In this document: positions 23,429-34,374 of the stretch, piece by piece
Layout: each line of letters begins with the position of its first letter
Position numbering within the stretch: position 1 is the stretch's first letter
Assembly (NCBI GenBank): GCA_015698045.1
Contig: BLAL01000066.1
Coordinates: 62,001 to 126,000, forward strand
Direction of reading: 5' to 3'
Length of the DNA stretch: 64,000 bases
DNA from: Rhizophagus clarus
Taxonomy: Eukaryota; Glomeromycota; Glomeromycetes; Glomerales; Glomeraceae
The notes under the pieces: model-generated
What the model saw: the letters and a program-made list of their open reading frames with translations, nothing else
What the model was told of the DNA's origin: nothing
Database searches by the model: none
Position numbers and translations under genes: made by a program

Positions 23429-23775
23429 TTTTTTTGTATTCAAAAATAAAGTTAAAAGGATATTAACTATATTCTAGTATACCATTATTTTTGATATGCA
23501 GGAAGCCATTCTGGAGCCAATTCTTTCAAATAAGCATTAAGAAAAAAATTCAGGTTAGGTGTAAAAAAAAAATTCACTAAGATAAGTCTCACCCATAGGT
23601 GTAAAAAAAAATTCGCCTGGCTAAGTTTCACCTTTAAATTATATCAAATAGTGTACACAGGAACTCTGTGGAGCATCGAAGATGCAGAGCAGAGTATATA
23701 CACAAAATAGGTTTAAGAACTCTGCGGAGCATCGAAGATGTGAAGCAGAGCATGTATACAAGGAAGGTTGGACTA

Positions 23776-24018
23776 TTATACTTCCTGATATGTACCCAAG
23801 GCTCTATCTCAAAGCCTATTAATATATTGGGTTATATAATATCCGCTAGCATGTTTTCTACAAAGACCAGGTTTAGAGCTAGTTGGCTTGCCACATACAC
23901 TACAAGGAAAACGCTTCCTAGCTTTCCAATATTCATGGCACCCTTCAGACCGATGGCAAGTACGCTCACAGACACCTCCAGTTCTGAGTAAATAGTTGCA
24001 GTAATATTCACCTATCAT
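23776..24018 (-). pseudogene. Cys-rich small protein, left-repeat copy
   Basis: Mirror copy of the gene at 39842-40084. It starts MIGEYYCNYLLRTGGVC, contains CSVCGKPTSSKPGLCRKH (a C-x2-C ... C-x2-H arrangement that could bind zinc) and then GYYITQYINRL, where TGA at 23809-23811 replaces the CGA (Arg) of the other copy. The original stop would be at 23776. This copy keeps Cys and His at two positions where the right copy has Tyr, so each copy is damaged differently. Confidence 0.65.
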
Positions 24019-24102
24019 GGTAGTAAGAAATAAATATTTTATTTTAAACAAAAGTTTTTATAATATTAATACAAGCACCGGAGTTGCAACTTTTACACAA
24101 TA

Positions 24103-24482
24103 AGTACACAAATTCAATTAACTGATACCAAGCCTACATATCAAGAAATCGAATAGGCATTAATAAATATAGTCAAGGCAAGCATCTACTATAGAAGGCC
24201 AAAAGATGGTAAATTCATGCAATCATATAAAGAGCGAATCAAAAAATTATGCCAGGCAGAGGATCCCCAAAAATACGTTTTCAAACTAGCCATGACCATA
24301 TTTCCTAATGAAGAAAATATCATAAAGTCAAAGATGACTACAAAGAATTTTATGGGCGGGATCTAAAGATTCTTAACACAATCATGGAACTATATAAATT
24401 ATACTATAAATTAGCCAAGGATTATTTTATTACTGATAAACAAGTTGATGAAGAGACAGAAGACTTCTTATCATCACTTTAG
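24103..24482 (+). pseudogene. Unknown small Polinton protein
   Basis: Between the left terminal repeat and the convergent integrase. Coding blocks: TDTKPTYQEIE (stop) ALINIVKASIYYRRPKDG, then AEDPQKYVFKLAMTIFPNEE, then after a one-base frame change GRDLKILNTIMELYKLYYKL and DEETEDFLSSL with a stop at 24480. About 125 residues, charged and helical. No ATG remains at the start. Family not recognised. Confidence 0.45.
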
Positions 24483-24549
24483 AGATTTAATTCGTGAGCA
24501 CCCACTGGGGAGGCAATTTAGTATCAAAAGGAATAACCATTAACTCTTC

Positions 24550-25545
24550 TCACACAAAAGATCTTTCAGGATGTTTGACTACATAATCATCATCATCAGT
24601 TAATCCAAAGGGGACTTCTTCCAGCCGGTATAAAACCGGCTGATTTTTTTGCATCATAGATTCCTGGATATAATAAATACGTGAAGACCAATTCAAGTCA
24701 CCAGCATGACATCTCCTATCCTCTAAATCAATAGGATACAACAAATATCTTACTAATACATCACTAGAAAGCTTTTTCTCATCAAAGCCTATAGGACCAT
24801 CCCAAAGGTAAGAAGGCTTAGCAAAGACCTCTTTTTCCTTTATTGCATCAATAGGAGAAATACCAAGCTGACATGTGATAGAATTATTAATATCCTCAAC
24901 AACTATCGGCAAATTCTTTACCTAAGCTCTGGATCGTCTATCTAAAGTCAAGAGATCAAAAGCATCCTGGGAAGGAAATAACTTTTCAACTAAGGTGCGA
25001 TTATACCTTTCAACAATACCCATAGTATGCTTAGATTTGGCCTTCTGAATTTTCACGCCATGCTCTTTCATTAATTTCTCACAATCACCTTTAAACTCTG
25101 ATCCTCTATCAGTAATTAATAATTTTGGCCAGACCAAAGGACATTCAGAATCATCATAGATTTTCTCAAGTGATCGAGTAATAGTAGCAGAAGTTAAGAT
25201 ACCCTGCCTATCCTTAACACTATATGCACCAATAGGGATAGAGGCTTTATATCTCAAAGCCACGTCAACCATATTAAGGCAAAAAAGATAAGTAATCTGA
25301 CCTACTTTGTCATAAGGCATGTAGAGAACATCCGCCTAGTAGACTTCATTGGGGATAGTAATAGAGCAAAAACTTGCATGAGGGATATATTTGGGACAAG
25401 GCTTATGTATCTGATGTACAGCTTGTTTTTCAAACCAGTCACTCACTTCGTCTAAACTAAAATCATATCCAGCTTTAAGAGAAGCTTCATGCAATTTTTT
25501 AGCATTTTGATGATAACCAATAGGCTGATAATAAATCTTTTTCAA
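24550..25545 (-). pseudogene. Polinton integrase (rve, DDE)
   Basis: Retrovirus-type integrase, the enzyme that joins the element's ends to target DNA. One minus-strand frame of about 332 codons interrupted by two stops: TAG at 25336 (probably from CAG, just before ADVLYMPYDK) and TAG at 24919. The N-terminal 69 residues hold His/Cys (YHQNAKKLHEASLKAGYDF, HQIHKPCPKYIPH) that may be a degenerate zinc-binding HHCC region. Catalytic residues seen: Asp in ADVLYM, Asp in LITDRGSEF and Glu in GIVERYNRTL. C-terminal part (WDGPIGFDEK, YRLEEVPFGLTDD) follows the second stop in frame. Divergent from the Gag gene's orientation, as often in Polintons. Confidence 0.85.
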
Positions 25546-27416
25546 AGTAATAGAAATATCAAGATTTCAAGCTTCACCAGAATCTATAGAAATAATAGGT
25601 AACAATAGGAGTTGAGCAGACATATCTTGAACAACTAAACAGCAACTTTGATCTAGGGATAAAGTTATTATAAAAGAAAATCCGCAAACTTGAAGAGGAA
25701 ATTAAAGCCTGTGAGCGATATATTTCTCATCTTGAAAAGAATTTACAATCTTATGATGAAGAAGTTAATCAGCTAAAGGATAAATGTAAGATTATTCTAA
25801 GTGAACTTAAAAAATGTCAGAATCACCTGGAGCTAAAAGAGGAGGCATTAGTTATTCAAGATAATCGAATTATCTAGCTAGAAGACACAATAGATAAACT
25901 AAAATCTCGTATACAAGAATTATCATCTAGTAATAAACATTCTAAAGAAGAAGAACGACCAGAAAAAGAAAATATGGCCATACCTGATATTTTAATAAAT
26001 ATCGCTACAGCACTAAATTGGGTAGAGGCATATATTGATGGAGATACATCATTTAACCCTAAAAATACATTAAATGGTATACGAATTTCATTAACAACTG
26101 CTCGTGGACTTATGCAAAGACATGCTCAAGATGCTATTAACATGCAAGGTTTATACCGTATAGCTAATAATCGAATCAATGACCTTAGGAATGATTTAAC
26201 AACTACTAAAAATCAATGTTTTCGAAGAGCTCAGCTACTGACTTTGGCATATAATAATGAGGTAAATGAGCATTGACGTTAGTAGCAAATAGCTCAAGAT
26301 AAGCAAACTAATAGTCAAAGAATAGCCTTAAGAAAGCAAAACTAAATAAATGTATTAGTAGAAGAAAAAGCCATCCTTCAGCTAATGAATTAGAGACGCA
26401 AAGCTAAGGCAGACTTAGCAGAATTCAATCAGGCATTTGTATTTAATAGATACCAAAAATGGAAGGGTAAGGAATTAAATTCACGACAAATTATTTTGAA
26501 TTTACAAAACAATCCTTCAGGAAACATGGCTACAATACAAGATGTCATGCATACATTAGCACCATTACTTGTACAATTACCCAATTATGATGGGTAAGAA
26601 CCACCAGACGTATATTATCAAAAGCTTTATCGGGAAAGTTATTTCAGTTCAGATCTGTGGTAATCTGCAATTTTAGCAGATTGCCGCATTTTTTTAATGC
26701 AATTTTGTTATGAATCTGCGCAATACTGCAGAAATTATTTTTTATTTTTTTCAAAGATTTTTTTTATGAAAAATTTGTGATAATCTTCAAAATTGCAGAT
26801 TTTTAAAAACACTTCGTACAAAATCTTTGAAGATTTTCAGAATTTTCCTCTTTAATTTGATAAACTTTGCATATTTATTTTGATAAACTTTACATCGCTA
26901 ATTTTTAAACTTTTTTAAAGAAACAATTTTTTTCTATCACTTTAAAAAAATAATTTTATAATACTTTTAAAGAAATAATTTTTTAATGCCTTAAAAAAAA
27001 TAATTTGTTTAAAGATACCAAAGAAAAAAAAAATAAATTTTTTAGTGGATTCTTTTTTAAGCTTCGAAGCTTGTCAGATACTCGGACTTCAAGAATAATT
27101 TTTTTTTAAAAAAAAAAAAAATTAAAAAATACTGTTTCTTTATAAGGTTCGAAGTTTTTAAGACAAGTTTCCAATGTTCAGCAGAATGCTAAAAGTACAA
27201 GTTCTGGATTCAAACAAAAATTTTTTACTTATGGTTTTAAAGTGCAGGATGAATGAGAAATTAGGAAGTTAAAAAATTTGTTTTCGAATTTCAAAGTTTT
27301 ACGGATAAAAATGGTAAGATCTGTCTTGCAGAGCTATTTTAAAATTTTTTTTTTTGTAGTTTCTTTTCTAAGTTTTGGATGAGCCCAAAGCCCTTTCCAG
27401 ACTCTATTTCAAAGGT

Positions 27417-27566
27417 TAGAGGTCTTGGACGCTGAAGAACAGTCCTGGACTCTCTACTTCGAAGGGTAGAGGTCCTTGACGCTAAAGAACGGCTCTGGAC
27501 TCTCCATTTCGAAGGTTAGAGGTCCTTGACACTGAAGAACGGCTCTGGACTCTCCATTTCGAAGGT
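27417..27566 (+). repeat. 50-bp tandem repeat, three units
   Basis: Units begin TAGAGGTC at 27417, 27467 and 27517 and contain GAAGAACGGCTCTGGACTCT followed by CCATTTCGAAGG; a degraded fourth unit starts at 27567. The word TCTGGAC ... TTTCGAAGG recurs in the exon-like segments downstream, so this block and the array appear related. Confidence 0.8.
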
Positions 27567-27599
27567 TAAAGCCTTCAAGTATATTAATTTATTTAACGA

Positions 27600-29560
27600 A
27601 CATTATAAACATTCGATTTTTATATTTTTTTAGGTCCAGAAGCCAAAGTACAGCTCCAGACTTTTTTTTCGAAGGTTTTACCTTTAAAAAATTTTTTTTA
27701 TTGGATTTAATTTACGAACGTTAGCATTAAATACGTTTAATTCTAATTTTTTTTAGGTCCAGAAGCCAAAGTACAGCTCTGGACTTTTTTATTATTTAAA
27801 ATTTAACAAACATTAATATTAACGTTCAATTTTTGCTTTTTTTAGGTCTGGAAGCTGAAGTACAGCTCTGGACTTTTTTTATTAATTTAATTTAACGAAT
27901 ATTAATATTAATGTTTAATTTTATTTTTTAATTTTATTTAATGAACATTATCATATGTTCGTTCTTACTTTTTGTAATTCAGAACACCGAACATGCGGCT
28001 TTGGACATCATTTCGAAAGTAATTTCAAAAAAAATTTTTTTTTATTTTTATTAATAAACGTTAACTAACGTTCGATTTCTTTTTCTTTTTTTTAGGTCTG
28101 GAGTTTCATTTGAGGTGGACCAGGTATTTCAAAGGTAAAAAAAATCTCAAAATTATATTTTATATTGAAACGAAACTAATTAACATTTCGCTTCTCTTCT
28201 TTTTTTTAGGTCTGGAACTCCATTTCGAGGCGGACCATTAAGTAAAAAAAAAAGAAAAAAGTAATTTTTTTTGTATTTTAGCGAAATGTTAGTAACGTTT
28301 CGCTTTTCTCCTTTTTTTTAGGTCTGGAACTCCATGTCGAGGCGGACTATTAAGTAAAAAAAAAAACAATTTTTTTTACTTTAATTTTAACAAATGTCAA
28401 CTAATGTTTGTTTTCTTTTTTTTTTAGGTCTGGAACTCCTTTAGAGGCAGACTATAGTATTTCGAAGGTATAATATCTTCAAAATTTATTATTTTTTTTT
28501 TATTTTATTTAAATGAACATTACTAATGTTTGTTTTTTTTTATTTTTTAGGTCCAGAATTTAGAGGCGGACTGGTATTTTGAAGGTATAATACCTTCAAA
28601 ATTTATTATTTTTTTTTTGTTTTATTTAAACGAACGTTACTAATATTCATTTTTTTTATTTTTTAGGCCCAGAATTTAGAGGCGGACTGGTATTTCAAAG
28701 ATAATACTTTCGAAATTTATTATTTTTTTTCTTATGTTTTATTTAAACGAACGTTACTAATGTTCATTTTTTTTTATTTTTTAGGTCCAGAATTTAAAGG
28801 CAGACTGGTATTTTGAAGGTAATACCTTCGAAATTTATTATTTTTTTATTTTATTTAAATGAACGTTACTAATGTTCGTTTTCTTTTTTATTTTTTAGGT
28901 CTGGAACTCTAGTTTGAAGCGGGCCGCAGTATTTCAAAGGTAAAAAAATCTCAAAATAATATTTTATTTTACAAAGCGAAACAAAACTAACATTTCATTT
29001 TATTTTTCTTTTTTTTTAGGTCCAGAACTCAAAGCGGACCAAAGGTAAAAAAAACACCTTTTTTTTATCTTATTTTTATTTCAACGAACGTTAAATAATA
29101 TTTGGTTTCATTTTTTTTAGATGGACCCCACCTCGCAGCAGACCTGGTATCATCCCGAAGATAAAAAAATTTTTTTGCTCATTTTTATTAATAAAACATT
29201 AATTAATATTTCGAATTCTTTTTTTTAGATTTGTGTCTTTCCAGAGGTCTTCTAGCGGAATTCGAAGGTATTTACTTTCGAAAATTTAAATTTATTATTT
29301 TTTTTTAAACGAAATGTCAACTAACCATTTCGTTTTTTATTTTATAAGTCATCAGCTTTCCAGATGCTTACCAGATGAATTTCGAAGATTAAAATTTCAA
29401 AAAATATTAATTTAGGTCTGCGGTTTTCTGACCTGTCTCTGGATAGAATTTCAAAGTAAACGGTATTTAATTTTCTTTTTTGTTTTTTTTTTATTTAACG
29501 AAACATTTACTGACAGTTTCGTTAGTTTTTTTTGCAGGCGCAGAAAACTGAAAGAAAGGT
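27600..29560 (+). repeat. Array of about 17 intron-like units
   Basis: Units of roughly 115 bp. Each has a T-rich tract ending in TTTTTAG, a 25-50 nt segment such as GTCCAGAATTTAGAGGCGGA then CTGGTATT, a GAAGGT(A/T) donor-like site inside a small inverted repeat (TTTCGAAGGTAATACCTTCG type), an AT-rich stretch, and a hairpin AACGAACGTTACTAATGTTC-like carrying a branch-point-like TACTAAT or CTAAC core. Typical AG positions: about 27633, 27755, 28206, 28320, 28427, 28549, 28664, 28784, 28899, 29019. Exon-like segments of 34 nt are not multiples of three, so simple coding is unlikely. Confidence 0.75.
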
Positions 29561-30330
29561 TCCAATCCTAATATAAAGGTAAAAAACCTCAAAAAAAACG
29601 TTTTTTACATTTTCAACGAAACAGTAAAAGTAAAGAAAGAAAGACCGGAAAATTTAGTGCATTTAATACCCAAAATAGTGTAGTTAATAGTGTAGTAAAT
29701 TGATTTATTTGTAATGCTTTAATTAAATAAATTAAATAAATTAATTGATGTTAATTAACAATAAAAGTAATTGTAAATGTCAAAAATTTTGAAAAATTTC
29801 GCAGATTTGTTTTTGAAAATTTTCACAGATTTTTTTGTGTTTGCAGAACTGCGCAGAAATCCATAAAATTTTTCAGTGCTGCGCATCAGCATGTCCTCAG
29901 ATCTGTGCAGAATTGGGTTCTGCAGAATTGCGCAGGTCTGTAGACCAAAATTTTTCCCGATATTAGAAATATAAATGAAATGGCACATCTCTTAGCCATT
30001 GCTGCCTTTAATGCCGCTGCAAGATGTCAAGTTATGATAAATAAGATAACAGGTAGGTTTGCACCTGTTTCTGCCAATGATCCTTATGCAGCAGGTAATC
30101 CAGCTATTAATACTGAACCTCTTTTTCTAAATTGGTTGCGTGAAAAATATAGAGAAGTTATGGTAGGAACTAACCGAAGTGCTATATTTGCTTTTGTTAA
30201 TGAAAAGTTTTTAGAAACAGATACTCCAGATAGTTATGGAAAACGAATCAAACCACTAGTACAAGTAATGCCAGATACTGATGCCTTACCTTATCTATTT
30301 AATCAATTGCCTTCTGATTTAGAAATGAGA

Positions 30331-30979
30331 CCCTATAAAAAATAAGTGTCTAGATAATGTCCAGAAAATGTCCAGAAAAATTTTCTAAATAATTGTCTGG
30401 AAATTCTGGACACTGTATGTTCAGAAACTGTTCTGAAAACACTGCATTTTTGGTATATTAGGAATTTGTTCTGAAATTGTCTGAAAATGTATTTTCGTAA
30501 AATTTTGTCATAAAAGATGATCAATGGATAGATGATCATCATTATTCCTTAACCCAAAATTTTTATATTTTAGATATATAGTATTTTTGCTTCCTCTGCA
30601 ATTTTAATTAGTATGACAGAAAAGATTTTGAATGTCAGTTTTGTGCTTTTTGCATTTTTTTACAAAATTAATTTATCCTTTTTTGGAAATAGTATCCAGA
30701 ATTTGTCCTGAACTTTTTCATGTCCAGAATTGTCTATCTGGTTTTTTTACTATGTCTAGAATTTGTCCAGGTTTAACTATCCAGAATTTGTCTAAAAGTT
30801 TATACCAAACAAATACTGGACAAATACTGGACAAAGTTAAGACATGTCAAAATTTTAAGTAACAGAAGTATGTTAAACATGTACCAAAAAAGTGGACATT
30901 TTCTGGACACATCAGATTTATTCCAGACAATTTTTAGACATTTTTGATAACATTTTCTGAACATTTATTTTTTATAGGG
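30331..30979. mobile_element. 649-bp non-autonomous transposon in Gag gene
   Basis: Terminal inverted repeat CCCTATAAAAAATAAGTG (30331-30348) and CATTTATTTTTTATAGGG (30962-30979), one mismatch, flanked by the 3-bp duplication AGA (30328-30330 and 30980-30982). Removing it and one AGA restores the Gag frame (EM-RVRIANPATV). Subterminal repeats of TGTCCAGAA and its complement fill both ends. No coding capacity. Confidence 0.85.
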
Positions 30980-31533
30980 AGAGTTAGAATTGCTAATCCT
31001 GCTACAGTCATTGCATTTTTTACAGACTTGCGTAATATATGACATGAAAGTGCAGGCAAAAGAATACAAGCTCATACAATAGTTCCAATTAATTATACAG
31101 CTCAACCACAAAAAGATGACTTTAAAATTCGTCTAGCAAGAGATTTGGCTTATACAGGAATAGGAACAGATGATGCAACATTAGAAAATTTTATTTATGA
31201 AGAACTTAAAAAGAGATTAGGAGGTCAAACAGCTCATATTAGAAAGAGCCTCTTTACATCCAAAAGTGCATATGACACGAAGAAAGTTGTTAGAAAAGTG
31301 GTACAAAAAGCTAAGCAAACCAGGAATTGCTCAGCATGTGGAAAGGCTGGTCATACAAAAGTTAATTATTCTAGACTTAAGCAGATTAAGAAAGTTAATT
31401 ATGTATACCAAAATGAGAAAGAAGATCCTGAAGACTCTGAAGAATACATATTAGAAGAAGAAGATCCTGAAGAAGAAATCGATGAGGATGATGAATATAT
31501 TAATGATGATGATATTGATGATGAATCACGAAA

Positions 31534-32606
31534 TTGCTATGCTTTAAAAAAAAGGTGGTGCGAAGTGGAATACCAATAAAAAAGAGTACCAAGAAGTCCC
31601 CTACTTCCAAGTCTTGTATTAGCAATATAGACACAGCTGTAAATTATATGTTTCAAATAGCCTTAAAATCTTCAATAGCATCATTAGTCCCTTATTGTCC
31701 TAGAGAGATTCTTATAGAAATTTTGAAATTTATTAATATGATGTTTCCCAAAATAAAAGACCATTGCTTGAATACTGGTATGCTAAATGACACTGTTAAA
31801 AGAAGGGAATTAGCATGAGGAATTATTACAAGTAAATTCGAAGACATCTTATTTCCACTATTGCAGGCAGTAAATAGTGAACAGAAACCTCTTTTACAAG
31901 TTCCAGATAATAATGAATCTATTCTAAATGCCTCCAGCCCAAATGAAGATATGGTTATAGCAGATTCTACTAAAATAAAAGAAATCAATACTACTTCCTC
32001 TAGGTATGTTATACCAGAGAGCAGTCAACTAGATTATGCTATTAAGACATATGCATCAGCTCAAAAAAAAAATAGCCAAATATATTGGTCAAAGCCCTTA
32101 GAGATAAATTTTCTCCAGATAAAGAATACCGATGATGTTGCGACTATTTATTGTAAAGTAGGAGGTTTGGGTATACATTATGCAATGATTGATACAGGCT
32201 CTGATTCAACCATATTTTCAGATAATATTGCTGAACTTATCGAAGAGCTTTTAGGTATTAAAATTAATAGGAAAAAAATTCATAGGCTTAATGAAGTCGC
32301 AAGTCAATCTGTATCTATCGGCACTATGGACAATGTTCCCATAACAATTGGTTCTGGAGAAAATACAGCCACTATCACGGATGAATTTTCTGTTGTACCT
32401 GCAGAGAAGGATCAGAATGGAAATGCTAAATCTTTAGTAATTCTTGGAACACCATGGCAACATCGAGCTGGATGAGAGCTTTTAATAAAAGGAGAATTTA
32501 AGGCCATATGTAATGAAAAGACTATAACTATCCTCCTATCTGTTCACAAATCTCAGCGTAATGTTTTTACTGTAGGAAAAGAGCCAGAACCTGTAAAAAA
32601 AAACTA
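31534..32606 (+). pseudogene. Retropepsin-like protease of Gag-Pro unit
   Basis: An aspartic protease frame in the -1 register relative to Gag, overlapping it at 31534-31579. The catalytic motif is AMIDTGSDSTIFSD (Asp-Thr-Gly-Ser) near 32190, and the later LVILGTPWQHRAG is the hydrophobic-hydrophobic-Gly motif near the second half of a retropepsin fold. Two in-frame TGA codons (31816 and 32473, the latter after HRAG) interrupt the frame, which then continues (LLIKGEFKAICNEKTITI) to about 32606. In retroelements such an enzyme cleaves Gag; here that role is inferred. Confidence 0.75.
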
Positions 32607-32609
32607 GTA

Positions 32610-32830
32610 GATCATACATGCATGCATTATGGTAAAGAATTCTGTTATCCCTGTAGGTTAAAACAGCATTATAAAACAGTTAAGTGTTCAGACAGTATTT
32701 CAGACAGTATTTCAAACAGTGTTTCATCACAGATCAGACAGTGTTCTGATAGTGTTTTAGACAGTGTTTCATCACAGATCTGACAATGTTCAGACAGCAA
32801 TCAGGAAAAAAATACAGTACCTATTCGGCT
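32610..32830 (+). pseudogene. C2H2-like tail with serine-rich repeats
   Basis: In a shifted frame after the protease: TCMHYGKEFCYPCRLKQHYK resembles a C2H2 finger whose second Cys is Tyr (TAT for TGT). It is followed by a repetitive stretch (CSDSISDSISNSVSSQIRQ) encoded by tandem CAGACAGTGTTT-like motifs, with one in-frame stop. It may be the end of the protease protein or a separate small gene; the repeats could also be subterminal repeats of another insertion. Confidence 0.4.
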
Positions 32831-33849
32831 ATTTTTGGCATAATATAGCCTTTTGAAATTCTTGAACGAGATTCCATTTGCCAAGAAAAATTTTTTTTAA
32901 TATATTATACAAAAATAAATACAAATGTTTGGGACTTTGCCTGTGATACATAACATCTAGGCCTATCGCACTACACGATATAAAATTATTCTTACAACAG
33001 ATGAACAATGATATGGTAATGCTCTAATCGATGTTGTGTATTAAAAAAAAAGGAAACCAAGTCATGCGGTTGTATACGCATTTCATCAGGAGTTCGAAAA
33101 AGTTTTAAGTGAACACTATTAAATGATGCCTGCAATGTGCTTTGAATTGCAACTTCAAGTATGCTAACTATTTGATTCTTGTTAACTGTAATGACTGGCA
33201 TAACTTCACCGAGTTGAAGACCATGAAGTGGACCAAAAGGAACAATAATATAGTTAAGAGTGATTTTGTTTGTGCTTTCCTAAATACAAGGTTTATAGTG
33301 AAGAAAAACTTTGCTCGTATGAAAGCACGACTTCTAACATATACGCACCATAATTTCACGCAGGAAGGTTGACTCAACTTCTACCTGTATTTTCGCGCTT
33401 TATATCTGTTTCTGGGCTTGCAGAATAATAAAAAGCCAGCAGGCATATGATTAACATTGTCGTCTGATGCCAAAAGTTCTATAAAAGCATATGTAAATGA
33501 AATCCTCATACCTTTTCACATGGAGATCTACTTTGCAAGACATATAGTTGGCTTTACGCCTAATGATCTTGAAATTGTGACTCCCTCACCCTCCATAACA
33601 TATGGTTTTGACGTTATTATTTACTTATATGGTAGGCCCTGTGTTGCAACTAAATCTTCTTTCACATTTTTCTCATGTTTGTTTGAAGAAAAAATAAGAA
33701 TAGTAATTTCTTTCACTTAATATGTGAGAAATTTCCCTGTCACACAGATCTGCTCGTATATTTATTTATTTTGTCGCACAATTTGACTGAAGGCGCAGTG
33801 CATGGCTCAGCAATTCTTCTGAGATGATGATTATTTTTCTGGACTAGCA
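32831..33849. other. Polinton interior, unassigned
   Basis: Open frames exist on both strands (33457-33720 plus; 33201-32992 minus, with an upstream extension containing VPFGPLHGLQLGEVMPVITV). I do not recognise either and cannot decide the strand; composition is less AT-biased than true intergenic DNA here. Confidence 0.35.
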
Positions 33850-34354
33850 TTAATCGATCTGCTTGGGGAAATTGGAATCAGAATTATCAAACATTTTACT
33901 CACATCGCTTTTAAACAATTTTACAAGGTTTTCTAGTCCTTCCAAATTTTTCTCAAATACTTTAGTTACCTCCTCCAGATCGCTAGATAAATTATTGGAT
34001 AAATCTTTTTCACTTGGTCCCTCTGGGATTCTTTTGTCTTGACGTTCGCTTTCTATTCTTACCTTTGGTACTGCAGAAGTTAGTCTAATTAATGGAAAGA
34101 AAAAATAAAATTATGCAATATTTAGTTGTTCACTGCTCTGAACTGGTTCGGGTTCTCAGATATTCGCACAGTTCATGATAATCAAACACACTAACAATCC
34201 TGTCTTCCTTTATATTCTTGACAGTGATAAAGCCAGTTGCCTTATCATATATGTGCTCATATTTGGCCAGATTGTATAATGGCAAATACTGCATGAGATT
34301 ATTAGTAAACTTACCTGCGGTCTTATGCCTATTATTCCTCGATTTCTTACCCAT
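33850..34354 (-). CDS. Small basic/coiled-coil protein in Polinton
   Basis: Exon 1 (34354-34134) begins MGKKSRNNRHKTAGKFTNN and contains EHIYDKATGFITVKNIKED and HELCEYLRTRT. A 49-bp intron (34133-34085, GTGAAC to ATTAG) is followed by exon 2 (34084-33850) with VRIESERQDKRIPEGPSEKD and a coiled-coil-like end (LEEVTKVFEKNLEGLENLVK). Total about 151 residues, no stops when spliced. It sits directly downstream of the retropepsin-like gene on the same strand, 21 bp from that gene's stop, suggesting that the two travel together. Function unknown. Confidence 0.55.
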
Positions 34355-34374
34355 TATTAGATAATTTAGCCGAT

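Larger units (their letters stand above)
22940..24090 (+). repeat. Polinton left terminal inverted repeat
   Basis: Near-identical, inverted, to 39771-40920. It includes short tandem repeats (about 23545-23640, units around GTGTAAAAAAAA-TTC; and about 23655-23760, two units around GGAGCATCGAAGATG), a strong hairpin at 23398-23428, and the gene for a Cys-rich small protein. Confidence 0.9.
26628..29962. mobile_element. Repeat-filled DNA transposon in Gag gene (3.3 kb)
   Basis: Terminal inverted repeat TATCGGGAAA at 26628 and TTTCCCGATA ending at 29962, flanked by TT on both sides. Removing the element and one TT rejoins CAA-AAG-CTT to AGA-AAT-ATA in the Gag frame, which fixes the boundaries. 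Both ends are rich in short subterminal motifs of the type CTGCAGAA/GCGCAGA. The interior has a 50-bp tandem repeat and then an array of about 17 intron-like units. No transposase is present, so it is non-autonomous. The short target duplication and subterminal repeats recall CACTA-like or KDZ/Plavaka-type elements, but the superfamily is not proven. Confidence 0.75.
25675..31579 (+). pseudogene. Gag-like protein with zinc knuckle, two insertions
   Basis: Three coding blocks become one frame when two nested elements are removed. Block 1 (25675-26627): coiled coil (KLEEEIKACERYISHLEKN, DTIDKLKSRIQELSS), then AIPDILINIATALNWVEAYI, then TLAPLLVQLPNYDG and PPDVYYQKL. Block 2 (29965-30330): RNINEMAHLLAIAAFNAA, then FLNWLREKYREVMVG and ETDTPDSYGKRIKPLVQ. 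Block 3 (30983-31579): RVRIANPATVIAFFTDLRN, then zinc-knuckle-like CSACGKAGHTKVNY with Tyr in place of the last Cys, then an acidic tail. The plan coiled coil, helical capsid-like region, knuckle is that of retroelement Gag proteins (inference). Several stops in block 1 (for example after NRII and after NNEVNEH). Ends at TAA 31577, overlapping the protease frame. Confidence 0.65.

Noticed and set aside
25675-32606. A complete LTR retrotransposon inserted in the Polinton
   Set aside because: No LTR-like direct repeats flank the Gag-Pro segment and no reverse transcriptase or RNase H motifs were found; the only integrase is on the opposite strand outside this stretch.
32692-32800. CAGACAGTGTTT-like tandem motifs as a CRISPR-like array
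   Set aside because: No spacers of uniform length, eukaryotic context, and the motifs read as a Ser-rich repeat in frame with a zinc-finger-like segment.
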